DNA of 64,000 nucleotides, from the NCBI GenBank assembly GCA_025350325.1, contig JANXYB010000013.1, positions 1-64,000 of the forward strand, given 5' to 3'. This DNA comes from Acidobacteriaceae bacterium (GTDB lineage Bacteria; Acidobacteriota; Terriglobia; Terriglobales; Acidobacteriaceae). Positions 25,935 through 35,053 of this stretch are shown here, in pieces. A program made the position numbers and the translations under genes. Each line of letters starts with the position of its first letter. Positions within the stretch are counted from its first letter, which is position 1. The notes below the pieces were generated by a model. It saw only the letters and a list, made by a program, of their open reading frames with translations. It had not been told where the DNA came from and ran no database searches.

Positions 25935-26767
25935 GGGGCACCATACCTGTGAACGTGGCTGAAGAGGTTTGAGGCCCAGACGGCCAGCATCACAACCAGC
26001 ACCGCTCCGGAGAGATATGCGGCTTTGCGGCCCCGCAGTCCCGCGGTGCGGCGAATGAAAAGCAGGAGCACGTAGACTACCCACATCAAGAACGAGGCCA
26101 GTACCTTGGGGTCAAGGAAGTAGGCGGCTCCGAGGGGCGTTTCCTGCACTAGAACAGCGCCGATGATCAGCCCCACGGTCATGCAAGGAAAGCCGAACAG
26201 CAGCATGGCGTGGGCGATGCGTTCAAGAGTGTCGAGCGGGGGCAGCCAATCGAGGGGCACCCACCATGAGTCGCGTTCTGGGGTTACTTTGGCCTTGAGG
26301 CGGCGTTCCTGCAAGAGATACAAAATTGAGGCAAGCAGGCTGAATCCGAGAGCTGCATAGGCGGCCAGCAGGGCTGCGATGTGCGCCACCAGCCAACTTG
26401 TGCGGACGCCTTGCGAGGGGAAAGTGTAACGCTCCTGGCCCAGCGCAGGAACAAAGACAAGGAAGAAGGTGATTGGCAGGGCAAAAATTCCAAGGGAGAT
26501 GGCGTCATAGAGCCACCAGGCCAGAAAGAACAGGCCGCAAACCACCAGCCCAAGCAGCGATTCCGCTTCACGAGCGCCGACCGGCATCCAGTGATGGGCC
26601 TGCACCAGCATTTCTACCGAGGAAACGAAGTGGAAGAAAAACGCCATCCCGCCCAGATGCACGCAGTATCTTCGCCAGCGATCGACTCTGTAGAGTACGG
26701 CCGGGAAGATCGCTACACTTGCCGCAGCGTAGAGCATAGCCGCGACTCTGAGCCAGAGGAGATGCAT
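25931..26767 (-). CDS. CcsA/HemX-like cytochrome assembly membrane protein
   Basis: This is a 278-residue protein with about eight transmembrane helices, of the CcsA/ResC/HemX superfamily. Members handle haem for cytochrome c maturation, or, as HemX, sit beside hemA and affect haem-enzyme levels. Conserved histidines occur in VHLGGMAFFFHF, VAHIAALL and HVHRYGAP. The tryptophan-rich WWD haem-binding motif of true CcsA (WGxxWxWD) is replaced by LGAAYFLDPKVLASFLMW, keeping only the DPK. I therefore favour a HemX-like role over c-type cytochrome ligation. It is the first gene of the haem operon. The space 26768-26950 upstream holds no gene and should contain the promoter. Confidence 0.85.
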   Translation of the reverse strand: MHLLWLRVAAMLYAAASVAIFPAVLYRVDRWRRYCVHLGGMAFFFHFVSSVEMLVQAHHWMPVGAREAESLLGLVVCGLFFLAWWLYDAISLGIFALPITFFLVFVPALGQERYTFPSQGVRTSWLVAHIAALLAAYAALGFSLLASILYLLQERRLKAKVTPERDSWWVPLDWLPPLDTLERIAHAMLLFGFPCMTVGLIIGAVLVQETPLGAAYFLDPKVLASFLMWVVYVLLLFIRRTAGLRGRKAAYLSGAVLVVMLAVWASNLFSHVHRYGAP

Positions 26768-26950
26768 TCCGTGTTCAACCTTAAGGCCTTAGGTCTCAGT
26801 ATACTGTGATCCAAATCACGTGAGCGGCATGCGGTTGGAGGGTGAGTCGGGCGAATAGTGCGCTGCCTCTCATCGCCTTGAGGAGGGTAAGTAACGGCTT
26901 ATGGGCACTCATAAGGAGCACTTGTGGGGCGGGTAGATGGGGTGAGGGTG

Positions 26951-26983
26951 AAAAGGCGCAGAGTCTGTGGAGGCTCTGCGCCT
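26951..26983 (-). terminator. Terminator of the secreted hypothetical at 27002
   Basis: AGGCGCAGAG and CTCTGCGCCT form a perfect 10-bp stem, followed on the minus strand by TTTTC. It lies 18 bp after the stop of the gene. Confidence 0.85.
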
Positions 26984-27001
26984 CGGGGAACGGCTTTAGT
27001 G

Positions 27002-27802
27002 CTACTTCTTGTTGGCAGTGTAGGTGTTTGTGCGGTCAGTCAGCTTGTTGGTTGAGACGACCGTCATCTTCTTACCGTCAGGGGAAACAGTCATTTTTGA
27101 AACCTCAATCACCGTCCCATCGCGTTTGTCGGTCTCCTCGAGGGTGCGCGCATCAACGCGCTTAAGCGAGACGGCATTGAAGATATATGCGCCCTTGACG
27201 GGATAATCCTTCCCATCGATTTTTGCGGTAAAGCTCTCCCCCGTAGGGGAAGACATGGTCAACTCATCCCCGTTGGTCTTGTAGGTGTTGAGGAGGCCAT
27301 TTTCGCTTTGCTCAACCTTGGTGAGTTGCCAAGATCCTGACGTGGCATGAACGCCAGAAGGCAACGCGCCAAGGCGCTTGGCTGTCGCCTGGGAGGTTAT
27401 CGTCTGGTCGCTGTTCATGGGGTGCGAAGTCGTCTTGACGACCAAAGTTTTACCGTCGGCCGACACCGTGCGCGTCTGCTCGAAGTCAACTTTGCCCCCT
27501 TTCTTGGTGATGAAAGAAAGCGACTTTGAGTCAGAATCGCGGATGCTGATGGTGTCGTAGGACTGGCCGGTTACAGCCTGATCGGTGCCATCCGCCTTTG
27601 CATCAATTTTGGGACTGCAACTGGTGCAGTGATACCACCCTTGGCTTAGGTAAAACTCGTTAGGCTTGGGCGAGAGCTTGGTTTGCGCCATGTTGGTGCG
27701 CCAGGTTCCGTCGAACGGCGACTGCGCTAAAGACTGTGCGGGGATCCAAGATGCGCCTATCAAAAACAGCGCGCAAGCAACGGACCGCTCTATTTTGTTC
27801 AT
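27002..27802 (-). CDS. Secreted hypothetical protein, beta-rich
   Basis: This is a 266-residue protein of no family I recognise with certainty. It has a signal peptide (MNKIERSVACALFLIGASWIPAQSLAQ) and then many short strands, including repeated SADGKTLVV / SPDGKKMTVV elements that suggest a lipocalin- or beta-sheet-like fold common among acidobacterial secreted proteins. WYHCTSC is a possible CxxC pair (disulfide or metal). I start at ATG 27802 with GGAGG about 9 nt upstream; an upstream frame to 27937 would precede the signal peptide. It lies alone between the haem operon and mutS, and mutS is divergent. Confidence 0.8.
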   Translation of the reverse strand: MNKIERSVACALFLIGASWIPAQSLAQSPFDGTWRTNMAQTKLSPKPNEFYLSQGWYHCTSCSPKIDAKADGTDQAVTGQSYDTISIRDSDSKSLSFITKKGGKVDFEQTRTVSADGKTLVVKTTSHPMNSDQTITSQATAKRLGALPSGVHATSGSWQLTKVEQSENGLLNTYKTNGDELTMSSPTGESFTAKIDGKDYPVKGAYIFNAVSLKRVDARTLEETDKRDGTVIEVSKMTVSPDGKKMTVVSTNKLTDRTNTYTANKK

Positions 27803-28033
27803 CTGGAATTTCCTCCAAGGGAAATGGGTTTTTGCCGATCTGGCAGGTGAATGTGGAAACAAAGTGCAGCCGAATAGGCCGTTAGCGATTGTACAGCGGC
27901 GAGAATAGCGCCTGGGCGGATTTATTTGGGAGGCCACCCTCGTTTCGGCGTTTGCAGTTGAGACAGGACGTATCTCTCTTTCGGTGCCGGTCGCTACCGC
28001 TGCCCATGCAGCCGCGATAATCTAAGAGGCAAC

Positions 28034-30838
28034 GTGATTCCAGAAGAACTCCATCCCCCACCCGCGCCCATACAGTCCCTGGAGCAAGGATTTTCTGAGG
28101 CGCCTTCGACTGAAGCAGTCTTAGAGACCATCGCTTCGCAAAAGGCGACCCTCGTGTCCCAACCCGATGAAGATAATGGAACACAGGCGGCAACCGTTGC
28201 TGCGCGATCCACAGAAAAGATCGCCGAGCTCACCCCCTTTATGCGGCAATGGACGACCGCTAAGCGGCAGAATCCGGATGCGCTGCTGTTCTTCAGGATG
28301 GGCGATTTTTACGAGCTGTTCTATGACGATGCCGTAATCGTCAGCCGCGAACTGCAGTTGACGTTGACCGCACGCGACCGGGAGCGAAACCAGCCGATGT
28401 GCGGAGTTCCCTACCACGCGGTCGATAATTATTTGACCCGACTGCTGCGCAAGGGCTACCGCATTGCAATTTGCGAGCAGATGGAAGATCCAAAGCTCAC
28501 CAAAAAGATCGTGCGCCGAGAAGTGACAAAGGTCCTCTCGCCGGGCACGGCCCTGGACGCGAGCCTGGAGCAGGAGCAAAACAACTTCCTGGCCGCATAT
28601 TTTGAAAGCGGGCCGGCAAAAGAGCCGGTATGCGCGATAGCATTGCTCGACGTTTCTACGGGGGAGTTCAGGACGGCGGAGTTTCAGGGCGCGGCGGCGC
28701 GTCAGCAGGCGGCTGACCACTTACTCATGGCGGCGCCGAGCGAGGTCCTGCTGGCAGTGAGCGCGGAGGTGACGGCGGGACTGGAGCGCATTCAAACTCA
28801 GACTCGTGTGGACGATTGGGTTTGGACGCGCGACTTCGCGGTGCCGCTGGTTGAACGGCAATTGAATGTGCGGTCCCTCGAAGGATACGGCCTGGTTGGA
28901 CATGAGGCGGCGGCGATTGCAGCCGGCGTGGTGCTGCACTATGTGCGCACGACGCAGAAGAACGAGGCTCTGCACATTGATTCACTCAAGTTTCAAGAGC
29001 ACTCGACAGCGCTTGAACTTGACCAGGTGACGGTACGCAATCTCGAACTGGTCGAGCCGTTGTTTGCGAGCCAGTCCACGAGCGCTCAAGACGCGCGGAC
29101 GACTTTGTTTTGCACGCTCGATGCATGCTTGACCCCGATGGGCAAACGCTTGCTGCGCGCGACGATTCTGCGGCCCCTGATGGATGCGTCTACGATCGAG
29201 GCTCGCTATGAGGCTGTAGCTGAGGCGCTTTCGGACCTGCTCAAGCGTGAGGAAATTCGCCGCGCTTTTGCTGGGCTTCTAGATTTGGAGCGGCTTCTGG
29301 CAAGGCTATCTTTGGATTCGGCCGGGCCGCGCGATGTGCGGGCGCTGGCCACAAGTCTCTCGCGCTTGCCTGCATTAAAAGTTGCGGCTGATGCAATGCG
29401 TTCCCCACTGTGGCGCGATCTTGTTTCAAGACTTGATTCGCTTGAAGACATCACAGCGCGCATCGAAAAAACTCTCGTTGCGGAACCGCCCTTAACTTTG
29501 TTTGACGGAAACGCAATCGCAGCCGGTGTTGATGCCGAGTTGGATGAGTTACGGTCGATTTCGACAACCGGCCGTCAATCCATCGCGGCTATTGAAGAGC
29601 GAGAGCGAGCCCGCACCGGGATCCATTCATTGAAGGTGCGGTATAACTCGGTGTTTGGCTATTACATCGAGATAACTAAAGCTAACAAGTCACTGGCTCC
29701 TGCCGATTACGAACGCAAGCAAACGCTTGTAAATGCAGAGCGCTTCACCACTCCTGAATTGAAGGAGTACGAAGTAAAGATTCTAACGGCGCATGACCGT
29801 TCGATTGAAATCGAAAAGCGTATCTGCGCCGAGTTAAGGCAGACGGTGTTGCAGGCAGCAGGACGTATAAGGCAGACTTCGGCATGCGTCGCGGAAGTGG
29901 ATCTGCTCTCGAATTTCGCCCATCTCGCGGCTTTGCGCCGCTACGTTCGGCCCAGGCTTGTCGATGAAGGCGTGATGGAGGCGGTGGCGGCACGGCATCC
30001 CGTAATAGAGCAGCGAATGGAAGAGATGCGTGAAGGCCGCTTCATCGCTAACGACCTGTATCTCAGCTCGGAGGATGCAGGACCTAACCTACTGCTGATT
30101 ACCGGGCCTAACATGGGCGGCAAGAGTACTTATCTGCGGCAAGCGGCGATGTTAGTGCTGATGGCGCAGATGGGCTGTTTTGTGCCCGCCGACAGCTTGC
30201 GCCTAGGATTAGTTGATCGCATCTATACGCGCATCGGGGCAAGCGATAATGTTGCACGCGGGCGGTCAACCTTTATGGTTGAGATGACTGAGACTGCCAC
30301 AATTTTGAATACAGCAACGCGGCGCTCCCTGATTTTGCTGGATGAGATGGGGCGCGGCACGGCGACTTTTGACGGCCTCTCACTGGCCTGGGCTACGGTT
30401 GAATATTTGCACGCAGAGACTGGCGCGCGCACCCTCTTCGCAACGCATTATCACGAGTTGACAATGCTGGCGGAAAAGTTGGCGCGTGTGCGGAACCTAC
30501 GCGTCGCTGTTAAGGAAACGCCGAGCGGTATCATCTTCCTGCATAACATCGAGCCCGGCGCGGCAAGTAAAAGTTACGGCATTGAAGTAGCACGCTTGGC
30601 TGGATTGCCGTCGGCAGTCATTGAGCGAGCCAAACGCATTCTTCGTCAGCATGAAAAGCAAGAGCGGCAAAGCGTGCAGATTGAAACCGAGCCTGACCCT
30701 GTACAGCTAACCATGTTTACGCCTCTTTCGCAGCGCATAGTCGATCGTATCGAAGCGCTAGACGTGAATGCGTTGACTCCGATGCAGGCCCTCAATCTGC
30801 TTGAAGAATTGCAGCAGGAACTGAAAGAAAAGGCGTGA
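28034..30838 (+). CDS. mutS: DNA mismatch repair protein MutS
   Basis: MutS recognises mismatches and small loops and starts repair with MutL. The protein is 934 residues. An extra N-terminal stretch of about 70 residues comes before the mismatch-binding domain. That domain begins TPFMRQWTTAKRQNPDALLFFRMGDFYELF, with the mismatch-stacking phenylalanine and glutamate in GDFYELF. The ATPase has Walker A GPNMGGKST at 691-699, LILLDEMGRGTATFDG (Walker B and signature) and ATHYHEL. GTG 28034 has AGAGGC just upstream. The N-terminal extension is unusual, and an internal start nearer residue 60 cannot be excluded. Genes for peptidoglycan recycling follow 25 bp later. Confidence 0.96.
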   Translation: MIPEELHPPPAPIQSLEQGFSEAPSTEAVLETIASQKATLVSQPDEDNGTQAATVAARSTEKIAELTPFMRQWTTAKRQNPDALLFFRMGDFYELFYDDAVIVSRELQLTLTARDRERNQPMCGVPYHAVDNYLTRLLRKGYRIAICEQMEDPKLTKKIVRREVTKVLSPGTALDASLEQEQNNFLAAYFESGPAKEPVCAIALLDVSTGEFRTAEFQGAAARQQAADHLLMAAPSEVLLAVSAEVTAGLERIQTQTRVDDWVWTRDFAVPLVERQLNVRSLEGYGLVGHEAAAIAAGVVLHYVRTTQKNEALHIDSLKFQEHSTALELDQVTVRNLELVEPLFASQSTSAQDARTTLFCTLDACLTPMGKRLLRATILRPLMDASTIEARYEAVAEALSDLLKREEIRRAFAGLLDLERLLARLSLDSAGPRDVRALATSLSRLPALKVAADAMRSPLWRDLVSRLDSLEDITARIEKTLVAEPPLTLFDGNAIAAGVDAELDELRSISTTGRQSIAAIEERERARTGIHSLKVRYNSVFGYYIEITKANKSLAPADYERKQTLVNAERFTTPELKEYEVKILTAHDRSIEIEKRICAELRQTVLQAAGRIRQTSACVAEVDLLSNFAHLAALRRYVRPRLVDEGVMEAVAARHPVIEQRMEEMREGRFIANDLYLSSEDAGPNLLLITGPNMGGKSTYLRQAAMLVLMAQMGCFVPADSLRLGLVDRIYTRIGASDNVARGRSTFMVEMTETATILNTATRRSLILLDEMGRGTATFDGLSLAWATVEYLHAETGARTLFATHYHELTMLAEKLARVRNLRVAVKETPSGIIFLHNIEPGAASKSYGIEVARLAGLPSAVIERAKRILRQHEKQERQSVQIETEPDPVQLTMFTPLSQRIVDRIEALDVNALTPMQALNLLEELQQELKEKA

Positions 30839-30863
30839 ACACTCGAATCGATCAGGCGGCCGC

Positions 30864-32003
30864 ATGACAACACTGCGCGAGGCTGCGGGGAGTCTGTTGG
30901 TCGTCGGTCTCGCAGGCACGGAACTGACGGGCCTGGAGCGGGCGTGGCTGAAGCTGGTTCGGCCCGCAGGCGTGATTCTGTTTCGACGCAACATCACCGA
31001 CGCCATACAAACGCGCTCGCTGCTACTCGAGACGGCGGGCTTTTGTGTTGATCGCGGTTTCAAGTGCATCGATGTTGAGGGGGGCACGGTCGATCGGCTC
31101 CGGGATGCGCTGGCCCCGATGCCTTCCGCGCAGGCCGTGGCGACAGCAGCCAAGGCCGCTGGAAAAACGGCGCTCATTCGCGAGCAGGGTGAATTGGTAG
31201 CGCGAGGCATAGGCGCGTTTGGCTTCAACACTACCTTGGCGCCTGTGTTGGATCTTGCATTGCCGTCGTCCGCCAACGTGATGGGAACGCGATCTGTTTC
31301 GTCCGATCCCGGCGCTGTAATCGAGTATGCGCGAAATTTCCTTGCCGGTCTGGCCGCTCATGGTGTTGTGGGATGCGGAAAACATTTCCCAGGCCTTGGC
31401 GGCGGCACCCGCGATTCGCATTTCGAGACCCCTGCTATTCGCCGCACTTGGCTGGACCTATGGCAAACCGACCTGCTGCCTTATCGCACGCTGCGCGATG
31501 CGCTGCCTATGGTGATGGTCAATCATGCGGCTTATCCTGATACCAAGGGAAAACATCTGCCCGCGAGCGCTTCTCCGTTTTGGATCACCACCGTGCTGCG
31601 CAAACGCATTGGCTACGGCGGCATCATCTTCTCTGACGACCTTGAGATGGGCGGAATTCTAAAGTTCATGTCGATCGAGGAGGCCGCAGTCGCGGCAGTT
31701 CGTGCCGGGATGGATCTGCTCGAGATTTGCCATAGCCCTGAACTGATCTTGCGCGCCTATGAAGCCCTGATTGCAGAAGCGGAGAAATCGCGTTCGTTCA
31801 ATGCCCTGCTGCTCGCTAGGTCTCGAGTGACGACGCGCAAGAGAAGGAAATTGTTTACGATGGAATTCTCACGTGCGCTCACCGAGCGACAATTTGAAGC
31901 GCTCCGTACTCGCATCATACGTTTCGGCAAGACGATCGAGAGAGACGCAAACATGACTGCTCCTCAGCGCGCGACTTCAGCGCCAATCGTGGAGACCGCA
32001 TGA
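30864..32003 (+). CDS. nagZ: GH3 beta-N-acetylhexosaminidase, NagZ-like
   Basis: NagZ removes N-acetylglucosamine from GlcNAc-anhydroMurNAc-peptides during cell-wall recycling. The GH3 barrel has KH at 173-174 and DSH at 184-186 in the motif GKHFPGLGGGTRDSH, which includes the NagZ-type catalytic Asp/His dyad. The nucleophile D258 is in IIFSDDLEMGG. The protein is 379 residues with no signal peptide (the N-terminus LLVVGLAGTEL is part of the barrel), so it is cytoplasmic. The C-terminal 60 residues form an added helical stretch. Its stop overlaps the anmK start (ATGA), which strongly supports a recycling role. A general GH3 glucosidase is less likely because of the DSH motif. Confidence 0.9.
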   Translation: MTTLREAAGSLLVVGLAGTELTGLERAWLKLVRPAGVILFRRNITDAIQTRSLLLETAGFCVDRGFKCIDVEGGTVDRLRDALAPMPSAQAVATAAKAAGKTALIREQGELVARGIGAFGFNTTLAPVLDLALPSSANVMGTRSVSSDPGAVIEYARNFLAGLAAHGVVGCGKHFPGLGGGTRDSHFETPAIRRTWLDLWQTDLLPYRTLRDALPMVMVNHAAYPDTKGKHLPASASPFWITTVLRKRIGYGGIIFSDDLEMGGILKFMSIEEAAVAAVRAGMDLLEICHSPELILRAYEALIAEAEKSRSFNALLLARSRVTTRKRRKLFTMEFSRALTERQFEALRTRIIRFGKTIERDANMTAPQRATSAPIVETA

Positions 32004-33169
32004 CAGCGAAGCCAATGATCGTGGCGGGAATCATGAGTGGCACGTCGGCCGACGGAGTCGATGTGGCAGTAGTACGGATCGCGCCCGGCAAGTTGCAGCC
32101 TAAGTTGACGCTGCTGGCACACGAGGGATTCAAGTACCCGTTACCCCTGCGCCGCGCGGTGCTGGCAGCAATGAATGCCACTGCGATTTCAACGGCGGAA
32201 CTCGCGCGTCTGCAATGGCGGCTGGGCCTGGCATATGCAGAATCGGTTGCCGCAACGTTAAAAAAGCACAAATTTACATTGGATCTGATCGGCAGCCACG
32301 GACAGACGCTCTATCATCAGGCGCAACCCGCCGTGTACGCTCAGAGGAAATTTGCCTGTACCTGGCAGGCCGGTGAAGCGGCGGTGATCGCAGCAGAGAT
32401 TGGCGTACCGGTGGTCTCGAATTTCAGACCGGCAGACATGCTTGCGGGCGGGCAGGGGGCACCCCTGGTTCCACTGCTCGACTATGTACTTTTTGCCGAT
32501 GCGCGGCGCAATCGCGTGTTGCAGAATATCGGCGGCATCGCCAACTTGACGGCTATCCCTGCAGGCGCGAGTGCCAACAAGGTTGTGGCCTTTGACACGG
32601 GGCCCGGCAACATGGTGATGGATGCGCTGACCCAAACGCTTTTTGATCGACCCTATGATCGCAACGGAGCGATTGCGGCACAGGGCGTGGTGCTTGATAC
32701 GGTTTTGAAATCAATGCTGCGCAATGCCTACTTTCGACTTAGGCCGCCGCGTACGGCTGGCCGCGAGCAGTTTGGGCGCGAGTACGCTGAGAAATTTTTG
32801 AGAACGTGCCATGAGGTGAGTACGAAGCCTGAAGATGCGCTGGCCACCGCCACTGCACTGACGGCAGAGACGATTGCGATGAGCTACAGGCAATTTGTGC
32901 AGCCGCTGTTTAAAGATCGCGGCATTGACTACGTTGTCTCCGGCGGCGGCGCACGAAACGCAACCTTGATGGCGATGCTCTGTGCACGCCTTGAGCCCCT
33001 CGGCTGCGAACTAGCGACGAGCGAGGACTTCGGGCTTCCCGCAGAGGCGAAAGAGGCTGCGGCCTTTGCGCTGCTGGCGTGGCAGACTTGGCATCGTCTG
33101 CCCGGCAATGTGCCTGCTGCTACGGGTGCGCGTTGGCCTGCGATCCTTGGGCAAATCACGTATGTGTAA
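32000..33169 (+). CDS. anmK: Anhydro-N-acetylmuramic acid kinase AnmK
   Basis: AnmK hydrolyses and phosphorylates 1,6-anhydroMurNAc to MurNAc 6-phosphate. GIMSGTSADGVDVAV is the N-terminal ATP motif. SHGQTLYHQ, VVSNFRPADMLAGGQGAPLVP and FDTGPGNMVMDAL are the standard active-site motifs, and VSGGGARNATLM is the second nucleotide motif. The protein is 389 residues, full length. ATG overlaps the nagZ stop by four bases, and the following binding-protein gene starts inside its last codons. Together the genes form a tight recycling unit; murQ is not seen in the window. Confidence 0.95.
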   Translation: MTAKPMIVAGIMSGTSADGVDVAVVRIAPGKLQPKLTLLAHEGFKYPLPLRRAVLAAMNATAISTAELARLQWRLGLAYAESVAATLKKHKFTLDLIGSHGQTLYHQAQPAVYAQRKFACTWQAGEAAVIAAEIGVPVVSNFRPADMLAGGQGAPLVPLLDYVLFADARRNRVLQNIGGIANLTAIPAGASANKVVAFDTGPGNMVMDALTQTLFDRPYDRNGAIAAQGVVLDTVLKSMLRNAYFRLRPPRTAGREQFGREYAEKFLRTCHEVSTKPEDALATATALTAETIAMSYRQFVQPLFKDRGIDYVVSGGGARNATLMAMLCARLEPLGCELATSEDFGLPAEAKEAAAFALLAWQTWHRLPGNVPAATGARWPAILGQITYV

Positions 33170-34766
33170 GAGCAGCGACGTCATAGTTACGCGCGAGTCT
33201 ATACCGGCGGTTCGCAAATCGAGTCATAGGCGAAGCGACTGGCATCAGGTCTTGCTCGCCTTTCTTTTCTTCGGCACAATCATTGCGCTAGTGAGTTGCC
33301 GTTCGGCGCAGAGAGATCCGCGTACCGTTGTTTTTCTCATTGAAAGCAGTCCCACAAATCTTGATCCGCGCGTTGGCATCGATGGGCAGTCTGAGCATAT
33401 CGACGAACTGCTCTTTGACGGCTTGGTAGCGCGTGACGCGCAATTTCATTACACGCCAGCGCTGGCCGAGCGTTGGGAATTGCTCGATCCCCTTACACTG
33501 GTGTTTCATCTACGCGATGGAGTGCGTTTCACCGACGGCAGGCCCATGACGGCGCGAGACGTGGTTTGGACCGTGAATTCAACACGCAACGGTTCGATCA
33601 TCTCACCCAAGGCGACCACTTACGCCTCAGTTGACAAGGTCGAAGCAGCGAATGCAATGACCGTAGTTTTTCACCTGAAACAGCCGGACAATTTCCTTTT
33701 GACAAATCTCTCTACGGGCGCTATCGGCATCGTTCCCGAGGGCAGCGGAAAAGATTTCTGGCAGCATCCGGTGGGCACAGGCCCCTTCCGCTTTATCAGT
33801 CAGCAGATCGATCAAGACGTTGTCATTGAGCGTAATCCCATGAGCTGGCACACGGTTGCAAAAGTAGAACGTGTGCGCTTCGCCGTCGTGCCCGATGCCA
33901 TCACTGAATCGCTTGAGTTAGAGAAGGGCTCGGCCGACGTGGCCGTCAATTCCCTGCCCCCTGATTCGCTGCCGGTGCTCGCGCAGCAACCGCATTTGCA
34001 AGTCGAAGATACATACGGTACTCAAATCCAGTATCTTGCTTTCAATATGCGTGATCCGTTGCTAAGCGATGTGCGCGTACGCCAGGCGATTGCGTGTGCT
34101 ATCGATCGTGATCTCATTATTCAAACCCTGTTGCATGGCTACGCGCAGCCTGCGCAGAGTCTGTTGCCGGCACACCATTGGGCATGGACAGCTGATGTGG
34201 AGCACTTCGATTACAATCCGTCGCGCGCGAAACAGTTGCTCGACCAGAGCGGACACCCAACAGGCTCAGATGGAATTCGTTTTCACGTTACGATGAAAAC
34301 CAGCAACGTTGAAGATGTGCGCCTGCTCGCCGCCGTGTTGCAACAGCAATTGGCAAAGGTGGGAATCGCTCTCGATATTCGCACCTATGAATTCGCCACA
34401 TTCTATGCCGACGTTACGCGTGGCGCATTCCAAATGTATTCACTGCGCTGGATAGGCGGCAATGAGCAGCCGGATATTTTCAGCTACGCTTTTTCGACGG
34501 CGCGATTCTCCCCCAAAGGCGCGAATCGCGCGCATTATTCAAATGCCCGGCTCGATGTTTTGCTCGATGATGCATCTGCGAGCAGCGATCCAGCAAAGCG
34601 GCGCACTGACTATGTTGAGGCGCAGCAGATACTCGCGCGCGACCTACCGGCCATCAATCTTTGGTATCGAGACACGGTTGTCGTGCACAACAAACGTCTG
34701 ACCCATGTTGAGCCAACGCCATCCGGTAGCTTCACATTTCTAGAATCCGCGGAACTCCATCCTTAA
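33162..34766 (+). CDS. Family 5 solute-binding lipoprotein (peptide/oligopeptide type)
   Basis: This is an extracytoplasmic binding protein of 534 residues in the SBP_bac_5 (DppA/OppA/MppA) family. A lipobox LVSC puts the lipid-modified cysteine at C46, after a hydrophobic segment. SSPTNLDPRVG, AERWELLDPLTLVFHLRDGVRF, RDVVWTV and GTGPFRF are the family motifs. ATG 33162 overlaps the end of anmK by eight bases. No permease or ATPase genes follow, so it relies on transporters encoded elsewhere or serves as a murein-peptide sensor. By position I infer it binds muropeptides or their peptides (compare MppA). A longer open frame back to 33066 lacks support. Confidence 0.9.
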   Translation: MCKSSDVIVTRESIPAVRKSSHRRSDWHQVLLAFLFFGTIIALVSCRSAQRDPRTVVFLIESSPTNLDPRVGIDGQSEHIDELLFDGLVARDAQFHYTPALAERWELLDPLTLVFHLRDGVRFTDGRPMTARDVVWTVNSTRNGSIISPKATTYASVDKVEAANAMTVVFHLKQPDNFLLTNLSTGAIGIVPEGSGKDFWQHPVGTGPFRFISQQIDQDVVIERNPMSWHTVAKVERVRFAVVPDAITESLELEKGSADVAVNSLPPDSLPVLAQQPHLQVEDTYGTQIQYLAFNMRDPLLSDVRVRQAIACAIDRDLIIQTLLHGYAQPAQSLLPAHHWAWTADVEHFDYNPSRAKQLLDQSGHPTGSDGIRFHVTMKTSNVEDVRLLAAVLQQQLAKVGIALDIRTYEFATFYADVTRGAFQMYSLRWIGGNEQPDIFSYAFSTARFSPKGANRAHYSNARLDVLLDDASASSDPAKRRTDYVEAQQILARDLPAINLWYRDTVVVHNKRLTHVEPTPSGSFTFLESAELHP

Positions 34767-35053
34767 AGTCTTTCTGGGCTGAATCGCCAAAGGTCCGCAT
34801 CTAGAACTCTCTCGTCGCGGCTAAGGGCCTTACTCGTCATCGATCCATCCCTGGGAACCAAATACCTTAAGATTCGCTTAACACTTCAACTCTAAGTTCC
34901 GCAATGCGATCAAGTTGCATCAATCTGCGCAACATCCGTGACACGCAACACAGTTTGATGTCATTCGCTCAACCTTTTGATGCGTTCACTCGTCTACCGA
35001 AATAGAAACCGTTTACGCCTCGACTCTATGCAAGGCTCGCGGAGAAAAGATAA

